DNA of 64,000 nt, from the NCBI RefSeq assembly GCF_904063065.1, contig NZ_CAJFCL010000003.1, forward strand, positions 62,001 through 126,000, written 5' to 3'. A model generated the notes under the pieces. The model worked only from the letters and a program-made list of their open reading frames with translations, was not told the origin of the DNA and searched no databases. The first letter of the stretch is position 1, and each line of letters opens with the position of its first letter. This document shows, one piece after another, positions 7,712 through 18,160 of the stretch. The translations under genes were made by a program, and so were the position numbers. This DNA is from Pseudomonas paraversuta. Its GTDB lineage: Bacteria; Pseudomonadota; Gammaproteobacteria; Pseudomonadales; Pseudomonadaceae.

Positions 7712-10414
7712 TCAGCGCTTTTCGATTTTCGGCGGCAACGGTGCAAACAGCGCATCGATGTCGTCGTCCTGCAGTTTCCAGTCTCCGGCTATGCGGCCAT
7801 CCAGAACCCCTGCGGCCAAATCCGATTTTTCCTGCTGCAAGTGCTGGATTTTCTCCTCCACGGTGCCGCGGGCAATCATCTTGTACACAAACACCGGTTT
7901 TTCCTGGCCGATGCGGTAGGCGCGGTCGGTCGCCTGGTTTTCCGCCGCCGGGTTCCACCACGGGTCGTAGTGGATCACGGTGTCAGCCTCGGTCAGGTTC
8001 AAGCCCACGCCGCCAGCCTTCAGGCTGATCAGAAAGATTTGCAGGGTGCCGCTCTGGAAGTCCTTCACCGGTGCGCGACGGTCACGGGTTTGCCCGGTGA
8101 GGATGGCGTAGCGCACCTTGCGTTTCTGCAGTTCGGCTTCGATCAGCCCGAGCATCGAAGTGAACTGCGAAAACAGCAGGATGCGCCGGCCTTCGGCGAA
8201 CAATTCTTCAAGCATCAGCATCAGGCTGTCGAGCTTGCCGGAGGTGCTGCCTTTTTTCGGCGGGGTGTCACTGACCAGTCGCAGGTCGCAGCACACCTGA
8301 CGCAGTTTTAGCAGGGCTTCAAGAATGATGATCTGGCTGCGACCCACACCTTTGCGGGTGATTTCGTCGCGGACCTTTTTGTCCATGGCCAGGCGCATGG
8401 TCTCGTACACATCGCGCTGGGCTTCGTTGAGATCCACCCAGTGGATGATCTCGGTCTTGGGCGGCAGTTCGGTCGCCACCTGCTCCTTGGTGCGGCGCAA
8501 CAGAAAAGGCTTGATCCGTGCATTGAGGTGCTGCAAACGCTCGTCGCTGCCCTGGCGCTCGATGGGCACCCGGTAATCGCGGTTGAAGGTTTTGACATCG
8601 CCCAGCCAGCCGGGCAGCAAGAAGTGGAACAGTGACCACAGCTCGCCCAGGTGGTTTTCCAGCGGTGTGCCGCTCAGGCACAGGCGCTGACGTGCATTCA
8701 GTTCGCAGGCCGCCTGTGAGGCCTTGCTGCCGGGGTTCTTGATGTACTGCGCCTCATCCAGCACCAGTACATGCAGCGGCAGTTTTGCCAGCTGTTCAAT
8801 GTCTTTTGGCAGCAGCGCATAGGTGGTCAGGATCACGTCATAGTCGTTGAGGTGCTCAAAGTGCTTTTTACGCGTCGCGCCATACAGCGCCAGCACCTTG
8901 AGCTGCGGGGTGAAATGCGCTGCCTCGTCGAGCCAGTTGGGGATCAGGCTGGTGGGCATGACCACCATGGCCGGGCGATCCAGGCGCCCGGCATTTTTCT
9001 CGCAGAGGATATGCGCCAGGGTTTGCAGGGTTTTACCCAGCCCCATGTCATCGGCAAGAATCCCCCCGACCTCCAGTTGACGCAGTGACTGCATCCAGCT
9101 CAGGCCTTCCAGCTGGTAGGGGCGCAGGTTGGCGTTGAGGCCCTCGGGAGCTTCGACGCTGAAGTCCTTGATATCCCGCAGGCGCTGGGCAAAGCCGCGG
9201 ATGTGCTCGCCGCCTTCCCAGCGCAGGGGCAATGCATCCAGGGCGTTAAGCCGCGGAGCGTCGGCACTTTTGATCCGCAGGCTGGTGGCGCCCGGCTCTC
9301 CCAGATAAAACTCGTCCAGGGTCGCCAGCACCGGTTTCAGGCGGCCATAGGGCAGAGCCACTTGCAGCGGGCCGTGGCCACTGTTGGGAGTGGTGGGGAT
9401 GTTCACCAGAATCAGTTCGTCGTCCCGGCGCCTGGCCAGTTTTTCCGGGCTCAGCAGATCGGTATGGGAGCGCATCAGGTTCAACAGGATCGGCAGCAAA
9501 CTCAGGCGCTGGCCGTTGACGATGATCCCCAGTTCCAGGTCGAACCAGTCGTGCTCCGGGGCCTCGTCGACGTTGGCGTACCAGTCTTGCACCGGGCTCA
9601 GGTCAAAACCGAAGTCTTCATCGATCTGCAGTTCCCAGCCCTGTTCGCGCAGGCCGGGCATTTGATTGAGGGTGAAGTTGAGCCAGGCACTGTCGTTGAC
9701 CATTTCAAACAGCTCGCCGGCGCTTTCAGGCAGCGCCTTGCTCTGGCGGGTGGCGATTTTGAAACCCAGGGTGCGCAGTTGCTCGCGAAAGGCGTTTTCC
9801 GCCTCCGGCTGGCGTTTGATGCGCAGGGTCTGGTGTTCCTGGCGAATCAGGATGTCGGCGTTTTTTTGCCCGCTGGCGTATTGCTCGAGGTAATTGAACG
9901 ACAGCGCGGCGCGGTGCTGGATATAACGCTGCATCTTGCCGTTGCGCGGTTCAAAGGCGCTGAACTCGGCACTGGCCAGCCATAGGCGCGGCACCGGTTG
10001 CACGTCATCGATCAGCACTTCGGGCAGGTTGGCAGGGCGACGCGAGTCGAGTACGGCCTGGAGTTTTTCCAGAAGCTCGGCGTCCTGGGCGGCGGCAGGG
10101 TAGTTCAAGGTTTCTTCAATCTTCAGTAATACGGCAGCAGTGTGCTTGCAATTGGCCCGCACCGGGCAGGTGCAGTTGGCGCTCACCAGCAGCAATGTGC
10201 CTTTGGCCGAGTCGCGCAATTCAATGGTCTGGCGGTAGGTGTTTTCGCCCGAACCCTGACAGCTGGCAGTAATCAGGCTGTCACCGATCTGCACAATCCT
10301 GACGCGGTTTTGCCTGGCGTAGCTGCGGCCACGTTCCAGGCTTTGCTCTTTGAAGCGACTGACCCAGGTCGGTGCGAGCGGCTTGGTCAGTTGCGGGGTC
10401 AGGCTCACGGACAT
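7712..10414 (-). CDS. SWIM-domain SNF2-family helicase/ATPase
   Basis: This 900-residue protein has an N-terminal SWIM zinc finger (C81, C83, C89, H91), a long middle region, and a C-terminal Swi2/Snf2 ATPase. The ATPase has Walker A DDMGLGKTLQTLAHI, the DEAQ box in VLVLDEAQYIKNP, and the helicase C-terminal motifs GGVGLNLTEAD and QATDRAYRIGQ. The family remodels protein-DNA or protein-RNA complexes; its bacterial substrate is unclear. It starts 11 bases after the mfd stop, so the two are probably cotranscribed, which suggests a role in transcription or repair. It is larger than and distinct from RapA. Confidence 0.88.
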   Translation of the reverse strand: MSVSLTPQLTKPLAPTWVSRFKEQSLERGRSYARQNRVRIVQIGDSLITASCQGSGENTYRQTIELRDSAKGTLLLVSANCTCPVRANCKHTAAVLLKIEETLNYPAAAQDAELLEKLQAVLDSRRPANLPEVLIDDVQPVPRLWLASAEFSAFEPRNGKMQRYIQHRAALSFNYLEQYASGQKNADILIRQEHQTLRIKRQPEAENAFREQLRTLGFKIATRQSKALPESAGELFEMVNDSAWLNFTLNQMPGLREQGWELQIDEDFGFDLSPVQDWYANVDEAPEHDWFDLELGIIVNGQRLSLLPILLNLMRSHTDLLSPEKLARRRDDELILVNIPTTPNSGHGPLQVALPYGRLKPVLATLDEFYLGEPGATSLRIKSADAPRLNALDALPLRWEGGEHIRGFAQRLRDIKDFSVEAPEGLNANLRPYQLEGLSWMQSLRQLEVGGILADDMGLGKTLQTLAHILCEKNAGRLDRPAMVVMPTSLIPNWLDEAAHFTPQLKVLALYGATRKKHFEHLNDYDVILTTYALLPKDIEQLAKLPLHVLVLDEAQYIKNPGSKASQAACELNARQRLCLSGTPLENHLGELWSLFHFLLPGWLGDVKTFNRDYRVPIERQGSDERLQHLNARIKPFLLRRTKEQVATELPPKTEIIHWVDLNEAQRDVYETMRLAMDKKVRDEITRKGVGRSQIIILEALLKLRQVCCDLRLVSDTPPKKGSTSGKLDSLMLMLEELFAEGRRILLFSQFTSMLGLIEAELQKRKVRYAILTGQTRDRRAPVKDFQSGTLQIFLISLKAGGVGLNLTEADTVIHYDPWWNPAAENQATDRAYRIGQEKPVFVYKMIARGTVEEKIQHLQQEKSDLAAGVLDGRIAGDWKLQDDDIDALFAPLPPKIEKR

Positions 10415-10425
10415 GGGTACTTCAT

Positions 10426-13400
10426 TCAGGGCGACTTCGGTGTCAGGCGCTCAAACAGCGCCTCAATAGTGTTGAAGCGTTCTTCGGCACGTTCCATCGG
10501 CACCATGAACTTGAACACGGTGGCGCCTTCGAATTTGTAACGGTTGGGCTGGCCTTGAATCAGCTTGATCAGCACCAGCGGGTCAACCGGCGTGTCCGCG
10601 GCAAACTCGATGCGTCCGCCCTGGGGGCCGGCATCGACCTTTTTGATCCCCAGTTGTTCGGCCTGCAACTTGAGCAGGGTAATGCGCACCAGATTTTTGC
10701 TTGGCTCGGGCAGCAGGCCAAAGCGGTCGATCATCTCGACCTGCAAATCCTTGAGACCGTCTTCGTCGCTGGCATTGGCAATGCGTTTGTAGAGGATCAG
10801 CCGGGTGTGCACATCCGGGAGATAGGCTTCAGGAATCAGCGCCGGTACCCGCAGGTTGATTTCCGGCCCGCCGCCCAGGGGCTGGTCGAGGTTGGGCTGT
10901 TCGCCCTTGCGGATCGACTTCACCGCGCGCTCGAGCATTTCCATGTATAGGGTAAAGCCGACGGCCTGGATCTGGCCGCTTTGGCCGTCACCGAGCAGCT
11001 CGCCCGCACCACGGATTTCCAGGTCATTGGTGGCCAGCACAAAGCCGGCCCCCAGGTCCTGGGTATTGGCGATGGCTTCCAGACGCTTTTGCGCGTCGCC
11101 GGTAATTTGCTGGCGCGGGGGTGTCAGCAGGTAGGCGTAAGCCTGGTGGTGACTGCGTCCAACCCGGCCGCGCAACTGGTGCAACTGAGCCAGGCCGAAC
11201 TTGTCGGCGCGCTCGATGATGATGGTGTTGGCGCTCGGCACGTCGATGCCGGTCTCGATGATGGTCGAGGCGATCAGCACGTTGAAACGCTTGTGATAGA
11301 AGTCGCTCATCACCTGTTCGAGTTCGCGCTCGCGCATTTGCCCGTGTCCGATACCGATCCGTGCTTCTGGCACCAGCTCTGCCAGTTCGGCGGCGCATTT
11401 CTCGATGGTTTTGACATCGTTGTGCAGGTAGTAAACCTGGCCGCCGCGTAACAGTTCACGCAACAACGCCTCTTTGACGGTGCTGTTGTTCTGCTCCATG
11501 ACAAAGGTGCGCACCGACAGGCGGCGGGCAGGCGGGGTGGCAATGATCGACAGGTCGCGCATGCCGGACACGGCCATGTTCAAGGTGCGCGGGATTGGCG
11601 TTGCGGTGAGGGTCAGAATGTCGACCTCGCTGCGCAGGGCCTTGAGCTGTTCTTTCTGACGTACCCCGAAGCGGTGCTCTTCGTCGATGATCACCAGGCC
11701 GAGGTTTTTGATTTTGACGTCGTCCTGCAGCAACTTGTGGGTGCCGATCACGATGTCGATCTTGCCTTCGGCCAGCTGGGCCACGGCGGCGTTGATTTCT
11801 TTGGCCGATTTGAAGCGGCTCATTACCTCTACCGTTACCGGCCAGTCGGCGAAGCGGTCGCGGAAGCTGTTGTAGTGCTGCTGGGCGAGCAGGGTGGTGG
11901 GCACCAGAATCGCCACCTGACGGCCGCCATGCACGGCAATGAAGGCGGCGCGCATGGCCACTTCGGTTTTGCCGAAGCCCACATCGCCACACACCAGCCG
12001 GTCCATTGGCTTGGGCGACAACATGTCGGCGCGCACGGCTTCGATGGTGGTTTGCTGGTCCGGGGTTTCCTCGAACGGGAAGCCGGCGCTGAAAGTTGCG
12101 TAATCGGCCTTCGGATCGGCAAACGCATGGCCTTCACGGGCAGCCCGGCGGGCATAGATGTCCAGCAGCTCGGCAGCCACGTCACGGACCTGCTCGGCGG
12201 CTTTGCGCTTGGCTTTTTGCCAGGTTTCAGAGCCCAAACGATGCAGCGGTGCCAGTTCATCGTCGCTGCCGGTGTAGCGGGCGATCAGGTGCAGGTTGGC
12301 CACGGGCACGTAGAGCTTGGCGCCCTCGGCGTATTCCAGGGTCAGAAACTCGGCCACCTGATTGTCGACTTCCAGCGTCGCCAGCCCTTGATAGCGGCCG
12401 ACCCCGTGGTCGATATGCACCACCGGTGCGCCTTCGCGCAGTTCGGTGAGGTTTTTGATCACTGCATCGTTGTTGGCGTCGGCGCGTTTTTCGCGACGGC
12501 GACGCTGCATCACCCGTTGCCCGAACAAGGGGCTTTCGGCGATCAGGGCCAGGGCCGGGTCGTCCAGCAGCAGGCCTTCATCCAGCGGCGCAATGGTAAT
12601 GGCCAGACGGTGTTTGCTGGCGACGAAGTCGGGCCAGTTTTCGACGGTTTTCGGGCGAAGTTTCAGACGTTCCAGCAGTTCGAGCAGCACTTCGCGGCGA
12701 CCGGCAGATTCGGCGGTAAACAGCACGCGGCCATCAAACTGCTCTAGAAAGCCGGACAATGCCGCCAGTGGCTGATTGGCCTTGGCTTCTATCGCCAGAT
12801 TCGGCAACGGCCGGGCCGGGAAGCGCTCGCGGCTGCTGCCGGCATCTACGTCGTCCTGGCTGGCGACTACCCGTGGCCAGTTTTTCAGCCGGGCGAAGCA
12901 GTCGTCCACCGGCAGGAACAGCTCGGCAGGGGGCAGCAACGGGCGGGACGGGTCGATGCGGCGTTCTTCGTAGCGGTTGCGCACGTCAGACCAGAAATTC
13001 TCCGCGGCCTGCTCGATACCGGGCAGCGAGAACACTTGCGTATCCCCCGGCAAGTAGTCGAACAGGGTCGAGGTTTCATCGAAAAACAGCGGCAGGTAGT
13101 ACTCGATACCGGCCGGGGTGATCCCGCTGCTCAGGTCCTGAAAGATCGGGCAACGGCGGAAATCCACATCGAAGCGTTCGCGAAAGCGCGCCTTGAACCG
13201 GGTTACAGCATCTTTTTGCAGCGGAAACTCCCGGGCCGGCAGCAAGCGTACCGATTCGACCTTGTCGATGGAACGCTGGGTTTCCGGGTCGAAAGTGCGC
13301 AAGGTTTCGATTTCGTCGTCGAACAGGTCAATCCGGTAGGGCAGTTTGCTGCCCATCGGGAACAGGTCGATCAAGGCACCACGTACCGCGAACTCGCCGT

Positions 13401-13875
13401 GTTCGTACACCGTGTCGACGCAGCGATAACCGCTGGCCTCAAGCCGGGTGCGCATTTGCTCGACGTCCAGCTTCTGGCCGATATCCAGCACCAGGCTGCT
13501 ACCCAGCAAAAACCGGGTCGGAGCCAGGCGATGTAGGGCGGTGGTGATCGGCACTACCAAAACGCCATGACTCAGTTCCGGCAACCGGTACAGGCTGGCG
13601 ATGCGCTGGGAAATGATGTCCTGGTGCGGCGAGAACAGATCGTAGGGCAGGGTTTCCCAGTCGGGAAAATGCAGCACCGGCAACTCGGGCGCGAAAAACC
13701 TCAATTCCTGCTCCAGGCGTTCGGCGCTTTGGCTGTCGGCGGTCAGGAGCAGGGTGAAGCGCTGGGCGGCGCTGGCAGCTTCGGCGATTGCGAGGCTCAG
13801 GGCGGCACCGGGCAGATTGCCCCAGTGCTGTTTACCTGCAGTGGCAGGGAGTTTCGGTAGACGCAGGACGGGCAC
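10426..13875 (-). CDS. mfd: transcription-repair coupling factor Mfd
   Basis: This 1149-residue translocase removes RNA polymerase stalled at DNA lesions and recruits UvrA. Visible domains are an N-terminal UvrB-like region (about 1-350), the RNA-polymerase-interacting CarD-like Tudor domain (REGAPVVHIDHGVGRYQG, about 495), the RecG-like motor with Walker A GDVGFGKTEVAMRAAF (about 640) and DEEHRFG, and the C-terminal TRCF domain that masks the UvrA-binding surface. The length is normal. It is divergent from gap, with a roughly 300-bp shared upstream region. Confidence 0.97.
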   Translation of the reverse strand: MPVLRLPKLPATAGKQHWGNLPGAALSLAIAEAASAAQRFTLLLTADSQSAERLEQELRFFAPELPVLHFPDWETLPYDLFSPHQDIISQRIASLYRLPELSHGVLVVPITTALHRLAPTRFLLGSSLVLDIGQKLDVEQMRTRLEASGYRCVDTVYEHGEFAVRGALIDLFPMGSKLPYRIDLFDDEIETLRTFDPETQRSIDKVESVRLLPAREFPLQKDAVTRFKARFRERFDVDFRRCPIFQDLSSGITPAGIEYYLPLFFDETSTLFDYLPGDTQVFSLPGIEQAAENFWSDVRNRYEERRIDPSRPLLPPAELFLPVDDCFARLKNWPRVVASQDDVDAGSSRERFPARPLPNLAIEAKANQPLAALSGFLEQFDGRVLFTAESAGRREVLLELLERLKLRPKTVENWPDFVASKHRLAITIAPLDEGLLLDDPALALIAESPLFGQRVMQRRRREKRADANNDAVIKNLTELREGAPVVHIDHGVGRYQGLATLEVDNQVAEFLTLEYAEGAKLYVPVANLHLIARYTGSDDELAPLHRLGSETWQKAKRKAAEQVRDVAAELLDIYARRAAREGHAFADPKADYATFSAGFPFEETPDQQTTIEAVRADMLSPKPMDRLVCGDVGFGKTEVAMRAAFIAVHGGRQVAILVPTTLLAQQHYNSFRDRFADWPVTVEVMSRFKSAKEINAAVAQLAEGKIDIVIGTHKLLQDDVKIKNLGLVIIDEEHRFGVRQKEQLKALRSEVDILTLTATPIPRTLNMAVSGMRDLSIIATPPARRLSVRTFVMEQNNSTVKEALLRELLRGGQVYYLHNDVKTIEKCAAELAELVPEARIGIGHGQMRERELEQVMSDFYHKRFNVLIASTIIETGIDVPSANTIIIERADKFGLAQLHQLRGRVGRSHHQAYAYLLTPPRQQITGDAQKRLEAIANTQDLGAGFVLATNDLEIRGAGELLGDGQSGQIQAVGFTLYMEMLERAVKSIRKGEQPNLDQPLGGGPEINLRVPALIPEAYLPDVHTRLILYKRIANASDEDGLKDLQVEMIDRFGLLPEPSKNLVRITLLKLQAEQLGIKKVDAGPQGGRIEFAADTPVDPLVLIKLIQGQPNRYKFEGATVFKFMVPMERAEERFNTIEALFERLTPKSP

Positions 13876-14177
13876 GGAAGGTTGAGCTCCAAGCGTTGCG
13901 ACAAAGTCGGCAATTGTAACGGGCCAAGGGGCTGGCTGTCAGTTGCAGTCTTTAAAGGGGGGGTGAATTCTGTGCGTGATACCGGACATGGGGCTGTCGC
14001 GGGGGAGGATCAAGGGCTGAAAACCCATGAAAACCAGGGTGTTATAAATTTTTTTACCTTTATTTGCTGGGGCTTAAACGTTTCAGTTCGGGCGTGTGAC
14101 AGGCGTGCATTGCCCAGGCAGGGGCGCAACTGCATAATGTAGCCCCTTTTTTCAGCCCCTACATGTGGAAGGTTCCC
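13876..14177. other. divergent mfd / gap intergenic region
   Basis: A 302-bp non-coding region. On the gap side there is a likely sigma-70 promoter, TTGCCC (14110-14115) and CATAAT (14133-14138) at 17 bp. An AT-rich tract lies around 14041-14072. I see no gene in it. Confidence 0.6.
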
Positions 14178-15626
14178 GTGACTCAGAAGCCCGACCAGTG
14201 TCTTGGTGAATGGATCGACCGTGAAGCACTCGCAGAAGCGATGATCCCGCTAATCGGTCAGCTCTACCGCAATAACAATGTGGTGAGTTCGATCTATGGC
14301 CGCAGCCTGATCAACCGTTCAGTCATCGCGATTCTCAAAGCTCATCGCTTTGCCCGTCATCGCCAGTCCGATGACAGCGAATTGTCCGTACACGAAACTT
14401 TCCCTCTGCTTAAAGCAATGAGCGAGCTCAAGCTCGGTGCTGCTTCGGTAGACCTGGGCAAGCTGGCCGTTAAATTCAAGGCCGAAGCCAATGGCCGTAC
14501 TGCCGAGCAGTTCGTGCGCGAAGAACTGGCCGATGTAGTGGGTCAGCAAAATGCTTCTGCCCGCAAAGGCACTGACGTTGTGCTGTACGGCTTCGGTCGT
14601 ATCGGCCGTCTGCTGGCGCGCATCCTGATCGAAAAAACCGGTGGTGGCGACGGTCTGCGTCTGCGTGCCATCGTTGTGCGCAAAGGCGCCGAAAACGATC
14701 TGGTCAAGCGTGCAAGCTTGCTGCGTCGTGACTCGGTACATGGTCCGTTCGATGGCACCATCGTTATTGATGAAGTCAACAACACCATCACCGCCAACGG
14801 CAACCTGATCCAGGTGATCTACGCGAAGAACCCGACTGAAGTGGACTACACCCAGTACGGCATTCAGAACGCATTGCTGGTGGACAACACCGGTGTATGG
14901 CGTGACGCCGAAGGCCTTGGCCAGCACCTGGCTTGCCCTGGCATTGACCGTGTGGTGTTGACCGCACCGGGCAAAGGCAAGCTGAAAAACATCGTTCACG
15001 GTATCAACCACGGCGAAATCACCGCAGACGACAAGATCGTTTCGGCGGCATCCTGCACCACCAACGCCATCGTGCCGGTGCTCAAGGCTGTCAACGACAA
15101 GTTCGGCATCGTCAACGGTCACGTTGAAACGGTTCACTCGTACACCAACGACCAGAACCTGATCGACAACTTCCACAAGGGCGACCGCCGTGGCCGTAGC
15201 GCCGCGCTGAACATGGTTATCACCGAAACCGGCGCTGCCACCGCTGCTGCCAAGGCTCTGCCCGAGCTGGCCGGCAAGCTGACCGGTAACGCGATCCGCG
15301 TTCCGACGCCAAACGTTTCGATGGCCATCCTCAACCTGAACCTTGAGAAGCCGGCTACCCGTGAAGAAATGAACGAGTACCTGCGCTACATGGCGCTGCA
15401 CTCCGATCTGCACAAGCAAATCGACTACGTGAACTCCCAGGAAGTGGTTTCCACTGACTTCGTAGGTTCGCGTCACGCCGGTGTGGTCGATGCTGAAGCG
15501 ACTATCTGCAATGACAACCGCGTTGTTCTGTACGTGTGGTACGACAACGAATTCGGTTACAGCTGCCAGGTAGTTCGCGTGATGGAAGACATGGCCGGGG
15601 TCAACCCGCCAGCGTTCCCGCGCTAA
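14178..15626 (+). CDS. gap: glyceraldehyde-3-phosphate dehydrogenase, long Pseudomonas type
   Basis: This 482-residue enzyme oxidises glyceraldehyde-3-phosphate to 1,3-bisphosphoglycerate, or runs the reverse gluconeogenic step. About 130 N-terminal residues precede the usual GAPDH core. The Rossmann glycine motif GFGRIGRLLARI is near residue 138 and the catalytic Cys is residue 293 in SAASCTTNA. This long form is normal for one Pseudomonas paralogue. The GTG start (MTQKPDQCLGEW) is preferred because GGAAGG lies 5 bases upstream; an ATG at 14163 is in frame but has no such site. A strong terminator follows. Confidence 0.93.
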   Translation: MTQKPDQCLGEWIDREALAEAMIPLIGQLYRNNNVVSSIYGRSLINRSVIAILKAHRFARHRQSDDSELSVHETFPLLKAMSELKLGAASVDLGKLAVKFKAEANGRTAEQFVREELADVVGQQNASARKGTDVVLYGFGRIGRLLARILIEKTGGGDGLRLRAIVVRKGAENDLVKRASLLRRDSVHGPFDGTIVIDEVNNTITANGNLIQVIYAKNPTEVDYTQYGIQNALLVDNTGVWRDAEGLGQHLACPGIDRVVLTAPGKGKLKNIVHGINHGEITADDKIVSAASCTTNAIVPVLKAVNDKFGIVNGHVETVHSYTNDQNLIDNFHKGDRRGRSAALNMVITETGAATAAAKALPELAGKLTGNAIRVPTPNVSMAILNLNLEKPATREEMNEYLRYMALHSDLHKQIDYVNSQEVVSTDFVGSRHAGVVDAEATICNDNRVVLYVWYDNEFGYSCQVVRVMEDMAGVNPPAFPR

Positions 15627-15642
15627 GCAACCGCCGCAACTG

Positions 15643-15674
15643 AAAACGCCCCGACTGGTTCGGGGCGTTTTTGT
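15643..15674 (+). terminator. rho-independent terminator of gap
   Basis: The arms AAACGCCCCGA / TCGGGGCGTTT enclose a short loop and are followed by TTTG. It starts 17 bases after the gap stop. Confidence 0.9.
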
Positions 15675-15696
15675 GTGCGCTGTAAAATTGTCAAAA

Positions 15697-16075
15697 ACAT
15701 CGCGAGGCGAGCTCGCTCCTACATGGTTTTAGCTGTTAGCCGGGATTGTGGCTTGAGCGGTGCGCAGTTCGTGTTTATTGCCGCGAAACAGCACTACGGT
15801 GGCAATCAGGCCCGGTGCAGTCGCCAGGCTAGTAGGAGCGAGCTTGTCTCGCGATCTTTTAGAAGATCAAAACATCGCGAGGCGAGCTCGCTCCTACATG
15901 GTTTTAGCTGTTAGCCGGGATTGCGGCTTGAGCGGTGCGCAGTTCGTGTTTATTGCCACGGAACAGCGCTACGGTGGCAATCAGGCCCGGTGCAGTCGCC
16001 AGGCTAGTAGGAGCGAGCTTGTCTCGCGATCTTTTAGAAGATCAAAACATCGCGAGGCGAGCTCGCTCCTACATG
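15697..16075. repeat. 175-bp tandem repeat: REP palindrome plus MFS-gene tail
   Basis: Two complete near-identical 175-bp units (15721-15895 and 15896-16070) abut the true end of the MFS gene, which begins the third, partial unit at 16071. Each unit contains a copy of the last 93 bp around the MFS stop (compare 16071-16163), then GGTGCAGTCGCCAGGCTA, then an inverted REP pair with GTAGGAGCGAGC and GCTCGCTCCTAC arms (15832-15897 and 16007-16072). The units differ at only a handful of bases. Relative to the gene, the copies skip 30 bp between two CAGGCCC words (16157 and 16187). No gene is encoded here. Confidence 0.9.
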
Positions 16076-16078
16076 GTT

Positions 16079-17377
16079 TTAGCTGTTAGCCGGGATTGCG
16101 GCTTGAGCGGTACGCAGTTCGTGTTTATTGCCACGGAACAGCACTACGGTGGCAATCAGGCCCAGTACCGCTGCGCCTGTCAGCCACAGGCCCGGTGCCG
16201 CCTTGTTGTCCAGTACGTGGATCAGGTAGGTGCAAGCCGCCGGAGTAAAGCCGCCAAAGGTCGCAGTGGCCAGGCTATAAGCCAGGGAGAAGCCTGTGGT
16301 GCGCACCTCGACCGGCATGATTTCGGTAAGGGCCACCACCATGGCGCCGTTGTACGAGCCATACAGGAACGACAACCACAACTCGACGATCAGCAGATGG
16401 CTGAAGCTCGGGTTGGCCACCAGCCAGGACAGCGCCGGATAAGCAGTCAGGATCGCCAGGAGGGTCGCGCCCAGCAGCAACGGTTTACGTCCTACCTTGT
16501 CGGACAGTGCGCCCATCACCGGCAGCCAGAAGAAGTTCGACAGGCCAATGCACACCGTCACCAACAGGGCATCGAAATCCGACAGGTGCAGTTCTGACTT
16601 GCCGAAGGTCGGGGTGTAGGCGGTGATCAGGTAGAACGACACGGTGGTCATCACCACCAGGGCCATGCCGCCCAGCACCAGTCCGAAGTTCTGACCGATG
16701 GAACGAACTATTTCACGCAGGGTAGGGTGATGCGTTCGGGCTTCGAACTCAGGGGTTTCTTCCATCGATTTACGGATGACAAAGATCACCGGCACGATCA
16801 TGCAGCCGATCAGGAACGGGATGCGCCAGCCCCAGTCACCCATGTCTTCTGGGCTCAGCCAGTGGTTGAGGCCAACCCCGAGCAGGCCGGCGAACACCAC
16901 TGCCGCTTGCTGGCTAGCCGATTGCCAGCTAACGAAGAAGCCTTTGCGACCCGGGGTAGCGATTTCCGCCAGGTACACCGAAACGCCGCCCAGTTCCACG
17001 CCCGCTGAAAAACCTTGCAGCAAGCGCCCCAGCAACACCAGTAACGGGGCTGCGACACCCAGGGTGGCATAACCCGGCACACAGGCAATCAGCACTGTGC
17101 CCATGGCCATCAGGGCGAGGGTAATGATCAGGCCTTTGCGCCGACCGTGACGGTCGATGTAGGCGCCGAGAAAGATTGCACCCAGCGGGCGCATCAGGAA
17201 GCCTGCGCCAAAAGTAGCCAGGGCAAGCATTAATGAAGCGAAGGCGCTGTCGGACGGAAAGAAGGTTTTGGCAATGGCTGTGGCGTAGAAGCCAAAGACC
17301 ATGAAGTCGAACATCTCGAGAAAGTTACCGCTGACAACGCGAAAAATCGCCTTGCCTTTGCCCGTACTGGAGCCCAT
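16079..17377 (-). CDS. MHS-family MFS transporter (citrate/tricarballylate-like)
   Basis: This 432-residue protein has twelve predicted membrane helices. The MHS/MFS loop signature [12 protein letters not shown] follows helix 2, and a second, related motif ([11 protein letters not shown]) follows helix 8. The closest families I recognise are citrate- or tricarballylate-proton symporters (CitA/TcuC), so a di- or tricarboxylate substrate is likely but not proven. It is flanked by the REP array and stands alone. Its last codons are copied twice in that array; the gene itself is intact. The ribosome binding site (GGGTGA) is weak. Confidence 0.82.
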   Translation of the reverse strand: MGSSTGKGKAIFRVVSGNFLEMFDFMVFGFYATAIAKTFFPSDSAFASLMLALATFGAGFLMRPLGAIFLGAYIDRHGRRKGLIITLALMAMGTVLIACVPGYATLGVAAPLLVLLGRLLQGFSAGVELGGVSVYLAEIATPGRKGFFVSWQSASQQAAVVFAGLLGVGLNHWLSPEDMGDWGWRIPFLIGCMIVPVIFVIRKSMEETPEFEARTHHPTLREIVRSIGQNFGLVLGGMALVVMTTVSFYLITAYTPTFGKSELHLSDFDALLVTVCIGLSNFFWLPVMGALSDKVGRKPLLLGATLLAILTAYPALSWLVANPSFSHLLIVELWLSFLYGSYNGAMVVALTEIMPVEVRTTGFSLAYSLATATFGGFTPAACTYLIHVLDNKAAPGLWLTGAAVLGLIATVVLFRGNKHELRTAQAAIPANS

Positions 17378-17531
17378 CAGAAATCACCCGCTGTTATCTG
17401 TTTTATGCGTAATCCATGTTTTTTACTCGTCCACACTGCAAGATCAAGGCTTGTGCCGTTGTGCAAAACAGTTTTGTAACGATATGTGTATCCGTTGCTG
17501 TAGGCAACTGTAGTTGCAACTACAGGATGGC

Positions 17532-18095
17532 TCAGGGGGTATGCGCCAGCAGGGTCTGGCGCAGCTTTTCAGGAAGTCCGTCCGGGCCGAGCCAGATGCC
17601 GAGATAGGCCTTGGCCAGCTCCGGGTCAGGGCTGTTGAAGATGACTTTGCCATTGCGTTCAAGGTTCAGGCCGCGTTGCGGGTCATAGTCCAGGGCGTAG
17701 CGATCGCCCCGTTTGATATGGCCAAAGCTGGCCTGCAGTTGTTTCAGCGGTTGTTCCAGGCGGGCGAGGGTGGCTGCCGGCTGCTGGCGTTTGAGAATGG
17801 CTGCAGAAGCCCGGGTTACATCGCTGTGATCGAGGTCGCGCAGATAGAACAGTTCCAGGCGCATGGCGCGCTGTTCATCGAACGCTTGTTGCGGGGTGAG
17901 GCCGGGCCGGGTGAACAGTGCTGCGGCATAGATGTCGGCCCACAGATACGTCAGTACGATCTGGCCCCTGCGCTCCATGGGCTGCGAGCCTCCCTGCCAC
18001 TGTGCGGCAAAGCCGGCTTGTTTGAGCTGCGCGGATTCATCGGCGAGGGCTGCGGCGCTAAAAGTCAGCACCAGGACGATCAACAGCTGGCGCAT
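17532..18095 (-). CDS. secreted chalcone-isomerase-like protein
   Basis: This 187-residue protein has an N-terminal signal peptide (MRQLLIVLVLTFSAAALA, cleavage near residue 18). The mature part has the chalcone_isomerase-like domain pattern: an N-terminal GxxxR-x-LTYLWADIYAAALF block, a LELFYLRDLDHSDV segment, and a C-terminal FNSPDPELAKAYLGIWLGPD block. It is probably periplasmic. The function of the bacterial members is not established. The frame continues upstream to 18260, but the signal peptide fixes the start at 18095. A REP lies upstream. Confidence 0.8.
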   Translation of the reverse strand: MRQLLIVLVLTFSAAALADESAQLKQAGFAAQWQGGSQPMERRGQIVLTYLWADIYAAALFTRPGLTPQQAFDEQRAMRLELFYLRDLDHSDVTRASAAILKRQQPAATLARLEQPLKQLQASFGHIKRGDRYALDYDPQRGLNLERNGKVIFNSPDPELAKAYLGIWLGPDGLPEKLRQTLLAHTP

Positions 18096-18160
18096 GGACG
18101 CAATCCTGATCGATGGGTGGTTAAAGGTTATGCCAGTTTTGTGAAAGCATGACGAAGATC

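Noticed and set aside
15675..16597. Plus-strand frames across the 175-bp repeats and the MFS tail
   Set aside because: They are antisense to the MFS gene end and arise from the tandem copies, with no start signals.
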